This document shows, one piece after another, positions 16,995-26,357 of a stretch of 64,000 bases of DNA; the stretch's first letter is position 1, and each line of letters opens with the position of its first letter. The stretch comes from UBA7236 sp964463165. Lineage in GTDB: Bacteria > Bacteroidota > Bacteroidia > Chitinophagales > BACL12. The notes below the pieces were generated by a model. It ran no database searches, was not told where the DNA came from, and saw only the letters and a program-made list of their open reading frames with translations. The position numbers and the translations under genes were made by a program. The stretch is taken from positions 73,282 through 137,281 of the forward strand of contig CAYXBK010000014.1 in the NCBI GenBank assembly GCA_964463165.1, in the 5' to 3' direction.

Positions 16995-19427
16995 ATGGCG
17001 GAGCTGGTTTCAAACCAAACTAAAATAATTTGTTACCATTGCGGCGATGACTGCAACGATAAAACATTTTATATTCAACCTGCCGATCAGGATGATTCCG
17101 TAAAATATTTTTGCTGTTTCGGATGCAAAACTGTTTACCAGATTCTCAACGATAATAATTTATGCGATTATTATGATATCAGTACGCATCCTGGTATTAC
17201 ACAAAAAAACAGAGTCAGGACTAATAAATATGATGTGTTGAATGATGAAAAAGTAAAAGCAAGATTTATCACATTCAGCGATGGTAAACAGTCCAGAGCA
17301 ACTTTTCAATTACCTCAAATGCATTGCAGCTCATGCATCTGGCTGCTCGAACATCTTTATAAATTAGATTCTGGAATTCAGCAGGCGCAGGTAAATTTTC
17401 CCAAGAAAGAAATTTCAATTGCATTTGATGAGCAAAAAATTTCACTTGCTGAAATTGCAACGCTACTCGACTCGGTTGGATATGAACCCCATATCAGTTT
17501 ACACGATCTCGATAAAAAACAGGATCGTGAAATAAATAAAAACCGCGTTGTAAAAATCGGTATTGCAGGATTTGCATTTGGCAATGTGATGCTGTTTAGT
17601 TTTCCGGATTATCTTGCCGGCGGGCAAATTGAAGATCCGGGCCTGATTACTTTATTTCATTATCTATCTTTTCTTCTTGCACTTCCCGTATTTATTTATT
17701 GTGCAAACGAATTTTATATTTCTTCCTGGAAAAGCATTAAAAATAAATTCCTCAATATTGATGTTCCGATTGCACTTGTAATTATTATCACATTTGCAAG
17801 AAGTGTGTATGCCATCTTTATCGATCATGAAGCGGGGTATTTTGATTCGATGACCGGCATCGTATTTTTTATGCTGCTTGGCCGGCTTTTTCAGGACAGA
17901 ACTTATAAAACAATTTCATTCGACCGGGATTATAAATCTTATTTTCCACTCGCAGTTGCAGTAATTAAAAATGAGAAAGAAATGCAATTGCCTTTAAGTG
18001 ATCTGAAAACAGGCGACACAATTATTGTCCGCAATCACGAATTAATTCCGGCGGATGCCATGTTGATCAGAGGAAAGGCAAATATTGATTATAGTTTTGT
18101 AACGGGTGAATCTGAGCCTGTTTCAAAGCAAATCGGTGAATTGATTTATGCCGGCGGAAAGCAATCAGGTGCAGCGCTTGAATTAAAAATTATTAAAGAA
18201 GTTTCACAAAGCTATTTAACACAATTGTGGAATAATGCTTCCTCACAAAAAAAGGATCTTGATAAAGATTCATTCGTTCAACAATTAGGACGATATTTTG
18301 CATTGATTGTTCTTGTAATTTCAATTGCTGCATTTATTTACTGGTTGATAAAAGGTGATGCCTCACGAGGCCTTGATGCACTTGTAACGCCGATGATTAT
18401 TGCTTGCCCCTGTGCACTCTTATTATCTGCAACTTTTACAAACGGCAATGCGATTCGCTATATGGGTAAAGCGGGATTATATTTAAAAAATGCATTGGTA
18501 ATAGAACATCTCACAAAAATTGATACGATCGTTTTTGATAAAACCGGAACACTCACTCAAAGCAATGCTGCTGCAGTTTTATACGAAGGTGAAGAATTAA
18601 ATGAAGAACAGAAAAACCGGATTTGTGCTCTTGCATCTCAAAGCGTGCATCCTTACAGCAGGGCGATTGTAAATTATTTCAATAAAAAAAGTAAAGAGGT
18701 AGTTATTGATTTTCATGAATATCCCGGACACGGCATTGAAGGAATGGTGGATGGATCATTTATTAAAATCGGCAATGCTGCATTTCTCGGATTAATTGAC
18801 GGAATGGAAGAACATGGTGTAAGTTATATTTTTATTGATGATAGCATTTATGGCAGATTTAATTTTAAAAGTAAATATCGCGAGGGTGTTTATGATCTGA
18901 TCAACAGGCTTGAAGGACAATATGAATTATATTTATTGAGCGGCGATAATGATCACGATAAACAATTTCTCTCCTCACATTTTAAACCCGATCATTTATT
19001 TTTTAATAATTCGCCGTATGATAAAAAAGAAATGATTCAGGACTTGATGAAGCATGGGAAGAATATTTTAATGCTGGGCGACGGATTAAATGATGCCGGC
19101 GCTTTGAGTACAAGTAATGTGGGCTTTGCCGTTGCTGCCGATATTAATAATTTCACTCCGGCAAGCGATGGTGTGATTGATGTGAAAATGCTCAATCAAC
19201 TGGACAAAATGTTTCAGTATGCGAAATTCAGCAAGCGGGTTATTATCGGCAGTTTTATACTCTCTATTTTATATAATCTAATTGGATTATTTTATGCCGT
19301 ACAAGGTGATTTATCTCCCGTGATTGCAGCGATGCTGATGCCGTTTTCTACAATTACCATTGTTTCATTTACAACGGGGGCAACTACTTTATTTGCAAAA
19401 AGATTATTTGCAAAAGGAAAATTGTAA
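16995..19427 (+). CDS. ccoI: CcoI/FixI-type copper P1B-ATPase for cbb3 oxidase assembly
   Basis: This 810-residue heavy-metal ATPase begins with a Cys-rich treble (C16, C20 and YFCCFGC at 39-44), the DUF2318-like head seen in CcoI. An HMA domain with CSSC at 111-114 follows. After membrane helices come TGES (370-373), the metal-site CPC (471-473), the phosphorylation site DKTGTLT (D515) and GDGLNDAGAL. CcoI exports copper to the periplasmic side, where it is built into the cbb3 CuB centre. The rest of the cco genes start 3.2 kb downstream, separated by a small protein gene and an opposite-strand TonB receptor. Confidence 0.93.
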   Translation: MAELVSNQTKIICYHCGDDCNDKTFYIQPADQDDSVKYFCCFGCKTVYQILNDNNLCDYYDISTHPGITQKNRVRTNKYDVLNDEKVKARFITFSDGKQSRATFQLPQMHCSSCIWLLEHLYKLDSGIQQAQVNFPKKEISIAFDEQKISLAEIATLLDSVGYEPHISLHDLDKKQDREINKNRVVKIGIAGFAFGNVMLFSFPDYLAGGQIEDPGLITLFHYLSFLLALPVFIYCANEFYISSWKSIKNKFLNIDVPIALVIIITFARSVYAIFIDHEAGYFDSMTGIVFFMLLGRLFQDRTYKTISFDRDYKSYFPLAVAVIKNEKEMQLPLSDLKTGDTIIVRNHELIPADAMLIRGKANIDYSFVTGESEPVSKQIGELIYAGGKQSGAALELKIIKEVSQSYLTQLWNNASSQKKDLDKDSFVQQLGRYFALIVLVISIAAFIYWLIKGDASRGLDALVTPMIIACPCALLLSATFTNGNAIRYMGKAGLYLKNALVIEHLTKIDTIVFDKTGTLTQSNAAAVLYEGEELNEEQKNRICALASQSVHPYSRAIVNYFNKKSKEVVIDFHEYPGHGIEGMVDGSFIKIGNAAFLGLIDGMEEHGVSYIFIDDSIYGRFNFKSKYREGVYDLINRLEGQYELYLLSGDNDHDKQFLSSHFKPDHLFFNNSPYDKKEMIQDLMKHGKNILMLGDGLNDAGALSTSNVGFAVAADINNFTPASDGVIDVKMLNQLDKMFQYAKFSKRVIIGSFILSILYNLIGLFYAVQGDLSPVIAAMLMPFSTITIVSFTTGATTLFAKRLFAKGKL

Positions 19428-19460
19428 TATCCTTTCCATCTTCTTCTTATATTTACAAGC

Positions 19461-19970
19461 ATGCTTACAGATGAATTAATAAATCTTTCCAAAGAACCAT
19501 TGAGCAATGCTTTTAATGGTATGCCCGGCTTTGAAAACGTAGATATGAATGACCTGACAGGTGCGGCAGGGAAATCGGTGATTGATGCAGTTATGCAGCA
19601 ATTACAGAGCGGGAATTTCAATTCATTGCTCGAAATGTTTTCTGGAAAAAATACGATGGAAAATCACGAAAGCGTAAATGAACTGCAAAACCCGGTTGCT
19701 TCAGATCTTAAGAATCAATTTGGATTTTCGCAGCAAACCGCACAGCAACTTGCAATGCTCGCCATTCCGATCTTATTAAATCTCTTCAATCAAAAAGTTT
19801 CTGATTCACAAAACAGCGGATTTAATATCAATGAACTGATCAGACAATTTACATCAAATCAAAACAATGGCGGATTGATGCAAATTATTTCAAATTTATT
19901 CCGGACAAGAACCAATCAGTCGAATTCGACTCACGATTTGTTCAACACGATCATCAGGAATTTTTTATAA
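19461..19970 (+). CDS. Helical protein, possibly DUF937-like
   Basis: This 169-residue protein has no signal peptide and is rich in Asn, Gln and Leu. It has amphipathic helices such as VIDAVMQQLQSGNFNSLLEMF and LAMLAIPILLNLFNQKV. The alternation of short helices with Gln/Gly turns recalls the DUF937/YidB group, but the match is by impression only. It starts 33 bases after ccoI and so may be co-transcribed with it. Role unknown. Confidence 0.6.
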   Translation: MLTDELINLSKEPLSNAFNGMPGFENVDMNDLTGAAGKSVIDAVMQQLQSGNFNSLLEMFSGKNTMENHESVNELQNPVASDLKNQFGFSQQTAQQLAMLAIPILLNLFNQKVSDSQNSGFNINELIRQFTSNQNNGGLMQIISNLFRTRTNQSNSTHDLFNTIIRNFL

Positions 19971-20007
19971 ACCGGAAACAAATTCTGCTTTGAATGCTGC
20001 CTAATAT

Positions 20008-22275
20008 TTAAAAGAAATAGCTCAAACTCAGTTTTGCAAAAAATGGTGTTCCCGGTGTGTAGTGTAATTCACTTACCGGTGCAGGTTCATCCTGTAAGCG
20101 TGATTCCGTATCAAATTGCGCTTCGTTCCATTCCACATTAAACAGGTTCTGAATTTCAATTCCGACTGCATATTTTTCTTTTTCGTAATTGAGTATTAAA
20201 TCATTTACAAAATATCCTTTTGCAATAACACTTCCATCTTCATTTGCCGGCCTGTCGTCCATATAGCGGTATCTTAAACTTCCGCTAAATCCTGATTTTG
20301 TTTTAATTGAAATACCACCAATTGAAGTGAGGTCCGGTGCAAGCGGAATATAATTTTCACCTTCGGGTTGTCCGATCGAATGTGCAACTGTATAATTCAG
20401 ATCGGCATCGATAAATAACCAATTGTATAATTGCCATCTCGCACTTAAATCAAAACCACGACGCAAGGTTTTGCCACTCGGTTCTACAATAGCGGCATCA
20501 CCCACATAAACGAACTCCTGATCAAGATACAAAACCCAAAGAGCAGGATTTAAAATTAAATTTTTATAAGGTTTAAATTTCATGCCGAGGTCGCTGCCAT
20601 ATGCTGCCGGTAAAGTTTGCAATCTGTTTTCTGCAATTACAACACGGGTATCATTTGAATGGAAGCCTTTTCCGCTATGCAGGTAAATCAATGTATTATT
20701 ATTTTGCTGATAATTGAGCTGCAATTTAAATGTGGGAATATGATCAGTAACTTGTTCAAATATATAATTGCTATCCAGTAAATTATCGTAAGCAAAATTA
20801 AAATGATCAAATCGCAGAGATGCTGTTGCGGAAAACTTTTCGTTGAATTGAAATGATTCACTTACATAAACATTTGCATTTGTCTGGTACACATTTCCGA
20901 ATGATAATTGATCCAGTAAAATTATTCTGTCTGCAACATGCGATAATTCATCTTCCAATACCTGATCGTGGCGAATTGCAAAACCTGCATCAGTGGAAAC
21001 AGAAATCGAACCGAGATAACCGTCTCCCGAATAAGTTGATTTATATCCGTATAAATTTCTTTTTTCTTTTTGTTTAATCATATCTCCATTTACACTATCT
21101 TCTAAAAAGAAAGTGAAATTGGAATACAATTCAAAATTGTATCGGGAATAATAAACCTGATTTTTTATGCTTGATTTATTGTTGATGAGTTTTGTGAATT
21201 CGAAATTTGCATTTGTTCTGCCGGTAAACCCGCCTTCATGATCATCAATTGACCCGAACCGATTGATCAAACCTTCTTCGACTGCACGTGTGGGAATTTG
21301 CCCGGAGGCATTCCATTGACTTTTAAAATTTGACAATGTAAATTCAATAATTTTATCCTTGCCGATGAATGCATGATATTTTCCAAAAATATTCATGCGA
21401 ATAAAATCCTGCGAACTTTCAAACGGGCCGTCGGAAATAAAATATTCACCGGCGATATACGCCGATTGGTTTGTTTGATTTCCAAGCAGATCAAGAAGCA
21501 ATAAAGTGCGTGCCGTATTAAATTGCCCGTAACTTAATTTAATCACACTTTTATCTATTGCATCAGATGTATTGAAATTTACAAATCCTGCGGTTACAAA
21601 ATCACCATATCTTGCAGCATACGGCCCTTTTTCAAAATCAAATGAATTAACGGTTTCCGGAATTACAAAATGCAAATCTGCATAACCCTGGCCATGCGCA
21701 TGACTTACCATGTTTACAGGCATACCATCTACATTCACACTGATATCTGTTCCATGATCAATATCAAATCCTCTTAAAAATATTTGTTCTGCTTTACCAC
21801 CGCCGGCATGTTGTGCGATAAATAAGCCCGGCACTAAACGGAGCATATCCTGTGTTGTTCCGATCGGCCTTAATTTTATATCAATTGCAGAAACTGTATT
21901 CCGATCGTTTAATTGTTGTGATTTAATTGTTACGCTTTCAAGTTGAATGGATGTGGGAAGAAGAAATGTTTTTATTTCATCGGTTTCTGCATCTAAAACT
22001 TCCGCAAAAATTAAAGCCGATTCATAACTGAGGTAGATAATTTCAACTGTATAATTTCCCTTCGGCAGATCTTTAAACAGGTACATGCCGAATTCATTTG
22101 TGGTGGTGGTTAATGCAGGTGATTGAATCGAAACAACTGCTCCCGGCAAAGGTTGTTGCGTTTCACTGTCATAAACATATCCTTTTATGCTGCCGTTATG
22201 GGCGAACGTAAATGCACAACTCAGGATTAAAAAAATAAATAAAAAATATTTTTTTATCGTGTAAAAGGTTTTCAT
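20008..22275 (-). CDS. TonB-dependent receptor with carboxypeptidase-like N-domain
   Basis: This 755-residue outer-membrane receptor has a signal peptide (cleavage near FTFA). It then has a carboxypeptidase-regulatory-like beta domain (GSIKGYVYDSETQQPLPGA to NYTVEIIYLSYES), a plug (DMLRLVPGLFIAQHAGGGK, IFLRGFDIDHGTD) and a barrel ending in FFAKLSLSYFF. The plug contains an unusual Met/His stretch, DGMPVNMVSHAHGQGYADLH. It lies on the opposite strand inside the cco locus, between ccoI and ccoS. A copper ligand is an attractive inference from place and the Met/His run, but family members of this type have no settled substrate that I know of. Confidence 0.85.
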   Translation of the reverse strand: MKTFYTIKKYFLFIFLILSCAFTFAHNGSIKGYVYDSETQQPLPGAVVSIQSPALTTTTNEFGMYLFKDLPKGNYTVEIIYLSYESALIFAEVLDAETDEIKTFLLPTSIQLESVTIKSQQLNDRNTVSAIDIKLRPIGTTQDMLRLVPGLFIAQHAGGGKAEQIFLRGFDIDHGTDISVNVDGMPVNMVSHAHGQGYADLHFVIPETVNSFDFEKGPYAARYGDFVTAGFVNFNTSDAIDKSVIKLSYGQFNTARTLLLLDLLGNQTNQSAYIAGEYFISDGPFESSQDFIRMNIFGKYHAFIGKDKIIEFTLSNFKSQWNASGQIPTRAVEEGLINRFGSIDDHEGGFTGRTNANFEFTKLINNKSSIKNQVYYSRYNFELYSNFTFFLEDSVNGDMIKQKEKRNLYGYKSTYSGDGYLGSISVSTDAGFAIRHDQVLEDELSHVADRIILLDQLSFGNVYQTNANVYVSESFQFNEKFSATASLRFDHFNFAYDNLLDSNYIFEQVTDHIPTFKLQLNYQQNNNTLIYLHSGKGFHSNDTRVVIAENRLQTLPAAYGSDLGMKFKPYKNLILNPALWVLYLDQEFVYVGDAAIVEPSGKTLRRGFDLSARWQLYNWLFIDADLNYTVAHSIGQPEGENYIPLAPDLTSIGGISIKTKSGFSGSLRYRYMDDRPANEDGSVIAKGYFVNDLILNYEKEKYAVGIEIQNLFNVEWNEAQFDTESRLQDEPAPVSELHYTPGTPFFAKLSLSYFF

Positions 22276-22382
22276 CGTGTGTATCCATTTACGAATGAAA
22301 TGTCCGAATGGATTTTATGGACCTGATTTTTCTTTATGCTGCTGTCCGGAACCGGGCCTGAGCAGCTTTGTGCATGCTGACC
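22276..22382. other. Intergenic region between receptor and RNA element
   Basis: Part of a 316-bp gene-free stretch (22276-22591). It holds the 5' side of the minus-strand receptor gene. I see no tRNA, coding frame or clear terminator here. Confidence 0.4.
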
Positions 22383-22475
22383 AGCTTTCTTCTTAGCCCC
22401 GATTGAAGCGGAAACCCCTGCCGATCACAAAAGCAAAAGTTCGGCAGGGTTGCAGCGCAAAGCGGGACCCAAGCT
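22383..22475 (+). ncRNA. Candidate structured RNA with twin TTGnAGCGnnAA internal loop
   Basis: The segment folds into one long hairpin. The outer pair is AGCTT/AAGCT and the next block is GCCCCG against GCGGGA. Then comes a nearly symmetric internal loop in which both strands read almost the same (TTGAAGCGGAAA at 22403-22414 and TTGCAGCGCAAA at 22450-22461). The inner stem is a perfect 8-bp CCTGCCGA/TCGGCAGG. I recall similar CCCCGATTGAAGCGG...GCGGGA elements in Flavobacteria, resembling the published Flavo-1 motif, but I cannot confirm that here. It lies 117 bases before ccoS. Confidence 0.6.
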
Positions 22476-22591
22476 CAGAAAAAACGCTGCCGCTTGTGCT
22501 CCAAATTTTCTTTCAGATGATTTTAATCACCGGCTGCTTTGTGTTTTATCATCTGCATCATTTTTAGCGATAGGCAATTTAGCATCTGATT

Positions 22592-22816
22592 ATGAGTGCA
22601 ATATACATTCTTATCGGAGCCAGTATTATTGTCGCAATCGGATTTTTGATCGGCTTTATCTGGTCGGTGCGCTCAGGTCAGTATGAAGATGATTATACAC
22701 CTTCCGTACGCATTCTTTTCGATGATGAAAAGCAAACTCCCGCCAGAGATATTAATCAGAAAACCAAAATAATTAAAAACTCGCGACATGGATCTCGTAA
22801 AAATTTCCTACGATAA
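22592..22816 (+). CDS. ccoS: cbb3 oxidase maturation protein CcoS
   Basis: This 74-residue protein has one N-terminal helix (IYILIGASIIVAIGFLIGFIW) followed by a short charged tail with SGQYEDDYTPSVRILFDDE. The Q(Y/F)-D-D/E-x-P..R.L..D pattern is the CcoS hallmark. CcoS is needed for cofactor insertion into the cbb3 catalytic subunit in proteobacteria. Its 3' end overlaps the start of ccoNO by 29 bases, so the two are translationally close. Confidence 0.9.
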   Translation: MSAIYILIGASIIVAIGFLIGFIWSVRSGQYEDDYTPSVRILFDDEKQTPARDINQKTKIIKNSRHGSRKNFLR

Positions 22817-24920
22817 TAAGATCGTAAAAAAGTTTGCCCTCGCAACCGTGATATGGGGTATAGTTGGTATGACGGTTGGATTATGGGTTGCACTTGAACT
22901 TGTGTTCCCGTCGATTTCACAGGGAATAAAATTTATCACATTCGGACGTGTGAGGCCGGTGCATACAAATGCCGTGATTTTCGCATTTGTTGGCAACGGA
23001 ATTTTCATGGGTGTGTATTATTCGCTGCAGCGCTTGTGCAAAGCGAGAATGTTCAGTGATTTTTTAAGCAATCTGCATTTCTGGGGATGGCAGTTGATTA
23101 TTGGACTTGCAGCGCTCACGCTTGCATTGGGAATTACAACTTCAAAGGAATATGCGGAGCTCGAATGGCCGATTGATATTCTCATCACACTTGTATGGGT
23201 GATTTTCGGAATCAATATGTTCGGCACGATTATCAAAAGACGTGAAAAACATATTTATGTAGCGATCTGGTTTTATATCGCAACGTTTGTTACGGTTGCA
23301 GTTTTGCATATTGTGAATTCGATGGAAATTCCGGTAACGCTCACAAAAAGTTATTCGGTTTATGCAGGTGTGCAGGATGCATTGGTGCAGTGGTGGTACG
23401 GACATAATGCGGTTGCATTTTTTCTCACCACACCATATTTAGGTTTGATGTATTATTTTTTGCCGAAAGCAGCAAACCGCCCGGTTTATTCCTATAAATT
23501 ATCCATCGTACATTTTTGGGCTTTGATTTTTATTTATATCTGGGCAGGCCCGCACCATTTATTATATACTGCATTACCTGAATGGGCACAAACACTCGGT
23601 GTTGTTTTTTCTGTTATGCTGATTGCTCCGTCATGGGGTGGTATGGTGAACGGATTATTAACGCTTCGCGGTGCATGGGATAAAGTGCGTGAAGATGTTG
23701 TATTAAAATTTATGGTTGTTGCCGTAACTGCTTATGGTATGTCAACTTTTGAAGGCCCGATGTTATCTTTTAAAAATGTAAATGCGATCGGACATTTTAC
23801 AGACTGGATTGTAGCGCACGTGCATATCGGTGCGCTTGGCTGGAATGGGTTCCTCACATTTGGAATTTTATACTGGTTGATTCCGAAAATGTGGCGCACA
23901 AATTTATATTCGAAATCGCTCGCGAATTTTCATTTCTGGATCGGTACACTTGGAATATTAATTTATGCCATTCCAATGTATTGGAGCGGATTTACGCAAG
24001 CATTAATGTGGAAGGATTTTAATCCGGATGGAACACTCGCATATTCATTTCTGGAAACCACCAATCAGATTAAATCAATGTATGCACTGCGCTCCATCGG
24101 CGGTACATTATATCTGATTGGTGTGTTTATCATGGCGTATAATTTATTTAAAACAGCAAAGCAGGGATCATTTCTTGCAAATGAAGAAGTGGAAGTGGCA
24201 CCTCGTCCTGCAACTGTAAAAGTGTATACAGGTGAATTCTGGCACAGGAGAATTGAACGCAGGCCATTGCAATTTATGTTGCTCGCATTAATCGTTATTC
24301 TCATCGGTGGTATTGTTGAATTAATTCCGACATTTTTAATCAAATCGAATGTGCCTACAATTTCATCTGTGCATCCATATACACCGCTTGAATTGCAGGG
24401 CCGTGATATTTATGTGCGTGAAGGATGTTATACATGCCATTCACAAATGATCAGGCCATTCAGATCTGAAACAGCACGCTATGGTGAATATTCAAAAGCA
24501 GGTGAATATGTTTATGATCATCCGTTTCAATGGGGATCAAAACGAACAGGCCCGGATCTGATGCGTATCGGTGGAAAATATCCCGACTCCTGGCATTATT
24601 TCCATATGAATGATCCGACATCGATGTCCCCGGGATCTGTTATGCCGAGATATCCGTGGTTGTTGTCCGACCATCTCGACACAACAACAACCGCAGCGAA
24701 AATCAGAGCGATGCAAACTTTGGGTGTTCCTTATCCCGACGGATATGATCAGATTGCAAATGAAGATTTAATGATCCAGGCAAAAGCAATTGCCGAGCGC
24801 CTGAAAAAAGATGATATCGAAACACCTTCAGATATGGAAATTGTTGCGCTCATCGCTTATTTGCAACGCATGGGAACAGATATCAAAGCAGCAAATCAAA
24901 CCGAACAAGCACAAAAATAA
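22788..24920 (+). CDS. ccoN: Fused cbb3 cytochrome c oxidase subunits I and II (CcoNO)
   Basis: This 710-residue fusion has an N-terminal CcoN part (about 1-480) with twelve membrane helices and heme/CuB ligand motifs (HTNAVIFAFVGNG, WWYGHNAVAFFLTTPYLG, WAGPHHLLYTALPEW, HVHIGALGWNG). It continues into a CcoO part with one membrane helix (about 503-523) and a heme c site CYTCH at 547-551, then TGPDLMRIGGKYPD and MPRYPWL as Met-ligand region. Fusion of the two subunits is known in Bacteroidota. The enzyme reduces O2 with high affinity and pumps protons. The ATG lies inside the end of ccoS. Confidence 0.96.
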   Translation: MDLVKISYDNKIVKKFALATVIWGIVGMTVGLWVALELVFPSISQGIKFITFGRVRPVHTNAVIFAFVGNGIFMGVYYSLQRLCKARMFSDFLSNLHFWGWQLIIGLAALTLALGITTSKEYAELEWPIDILITLVWVIFGINMFGTIIKRREKHIYVAIWFYIATFVTVAVLHIVNSMEIPVTLTKSYSVYAGVQDALVQWWYGHNAVAFFLTTPYLGLMYYFLPKAANRPVYSYKLSIVHFWALIFIYIWAGPHHLLYTALPEWAQTLGVVFSVMLIAPSWGGMVNGLLTLRGAWDKVREDVVLKFMVVAVTAYGMSTFEGPMLSFKNVNAIGHFTDWIVAHVHIGALGWNGFLTFGILYWLIPKMWRTNLYSKSLANFHFWIGTLGILIYAIPMYWSGFTQALMWKDFNPDGTLAYSFLETTNQIKSMYALRSIGGTLYLIGVFIMAYNLFKTAKQGSFLANEEVEVAPRPATVKVYTGEFWHRRIERRPLQFMLLALIVILIGGIVELIPTFLIKSNVPTISSVHPYTPLELQGRDIYVREGCYTCHSQMIRPFRSETARYGEYSKAGEYVYDHPFQWGSKRTGPDLMRIGGKYPDSWHYFHMNDPTSMSPGSVMPRYPWLLSDHLDTTTTAAKIRAMQTLGVPYPDGYDQIANEDLMIQAKAIAERLKKDDIETPSDMEIVALIAYLQRMGTDIKAANQTEQAQK

Positions 24921-24925
24921 AAACG

Positions 24926-25126
24926 ATGAACTTTATTCAATATCTCGAAACGATCAGCGGTATTTCAATATATCCGATGATCTCTTTACTTGTATTCGTT
25001 ATTTTTTTCATCATCTTATTTTATATGGTAATGAAGATGGATAAAAATGGTGTGGATGTTTTAAAAAATCTGCCGATTAACGATGAAGTGAAAAGCAATT
25101 CTATTGTAACACAGAAAAATAAATGA
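24926..25126 (+). CDS. CcoQ-like small subunit
   Basis: This 66-residue peptide lies 5 bases after ccoNO and 1 base before ccoP. It has one helix (YPMISLLVFVIFFIILFYMVMKM) and a polar tail. Position and layout are those of CcoQ, which stabilises the CcoP-CcoNO contact in proteobacteria, although sequence identity in this class is always weak. Confidence 0.8.
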   Translation: MNFIQYLETISGISIYPMISLLVFVIFFIILFYMVMKMDKNGVDVLKNLPINDEVKSNSIVTQKNK

Positions 25127-25127
25127 G

Positions 25128-26300
25128 ATGAGAACAAATCCATTAACTCGAAAAGGAATCATTGCAGCAGCAAGTATGCTGATTTCATTTCCTCTTGCTG
25201 CAGCAACAGGCACAAGTGCAGAAGAAAAAAACTGGTTTTTGCAGGATGGTACGTTTTGGGTGCTCATCATTATTGCACTGTTGATGTTGTATGTTATTTA
25301 TGCACTTGGAGAAGTTGTTGTATGGGGCGCTAAAAAGAAATCGGATGACCGGGCTAAAGCAGCCGGAAAAATAAAAAGTGTATTGCTGCTTGCCGGATTT
25401 ACATTCCTTGCCGGACAATTATCTGCACAGGGTGCTCCTGCACAGCCGGTGGCAACTGCAAAGGAAAATTTCCTCGCTTCGCCTTATCTGCCTTTATATA
25501 TTTTGATTTTCCTGGAAGTTGTAGTGATCACATTTCTCACATTGATGCTGTATCAGTTATCGAAAAAGGAAAAAGTGTATGTTGCGGTTGAGAAACAAAA
25601 ATCATGGCTTGCAAAAAAATGGGAAAAATGGAATTATAAAGTGCCCGTTGAACGTGAAGATGAGATATTATTGGACGACCATGATTATGATGGTATTCAT
25701 GAACTCGATAATTCATTACCACCCTGGCTGAATTATATTTTTATCGTAACATTTGTGTTCGGTGTCATTTATTTTATTTTCCACTTTTTCGATATTTCTC
25801 CGACGCAGGATGAATTATATAAAAAATCACTTGCAGAAGCTGAACTTGAACTCGCGGCATATCGTGCCCAATCGGCGGATTTTTATGATGAAAATTCTGT
25901 TGTTATGGATCAGTCCGAAGCTGTTGTAAATGCCGGTAAGGTAACATTTACGCAAAACTGCGTTGCATGCCACGGTGCTGCGGGTGAAGGAGGTGTGGGG
26001 CCAAACCTTACGGATGATTACTGGATACATGGCGGCACAATCAACGATTTATTTAAGACGGTGAAATATGGAGTGCAGGAAAAAGGAATGGCGGCATGGA
26101 AAGATAATCTTTCAGCAAAACAGATTTTTGAAGTAACCAATTATATTAAATCGCTGCACGGAACAAATCCTGACAATCCAAAAGAACCACAAGGCGTTTT
26201 GTTTGTTGAAGGCGCTGCGGCAGATTCAACAGGTGTGCCGGCTGTTCCCGGTGATACGATGAAAAATAAAATGGATACTTTGAATATGGCGGTGAATTAA
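25128..26300 (+). CDS. ccoP: cbb3 oxidase subunit III, CcoP (mono-heme)
   Basis: This 390-residue protein has an N-terminal hydrophobic region and additional membrane segments (near 40-60, 85-100 and 125-145). The CcoP core starts at LPPWLNYIFIVTFVFGVIYF with SPTQDELY. A single cytochrome c domain follows with CVACH at 278-282 and MAAWKDNLSAKQIFEVTNYI. Proteobacterial CcoP has two heme c sites; only one is visible here, as is common in Bacteroidota. The long N-terminal extension with several helices is also a Bacteroidota trait. It accepts electrons from soluble cytochromes and passes them to CcoO. Confidence 0.93.
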   Translation: MRTNPLTRKGIIAAASMLISFPLAAATGTSAEEKNWFLQDGTFWVLIIIALLMLYVIYALGEVVVWGAKKKSDDRAKAAGKIKSVLLLAGFTFLAGQLSAQGAPAQPVATAKENFLASPYLPLYILIFLEVVVITFLTLMLYQLSKKEKVYVAVEKQKSWLAKKWEKWNYKVPVEREDEILLDDHDYDGIHELDNSLPPWLNYIFIVTFVFGVIYFIFHFFDISPTQDELYKKSLAEAELELAAYRAQSADFYDENSVVMDQSEAVVNAGKVTFTQNCVACHGAAGEGGVGPNLTDDYWIHGGTINDLFKTVKYGVQEKGMAAWKDNLSAKQIFEVTNYIKSLHGTNPDNPKEPQGVLFVEGAAADSTGVPAVPGDTMKNKMDTLNMAVN

Positions 26301-26357
26301 AAGAATCCCTCTTGTTGGAAAACATCATGTTGATCATGCATACAAAAGAAAAAAGAA

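Noticed and set aside
22450..22686. 78-codon open frame overlapping the RNA element and ccoS
   Set aside because: It runs through the structured RNA and out of frame through ccoS; composition is not protein-like.
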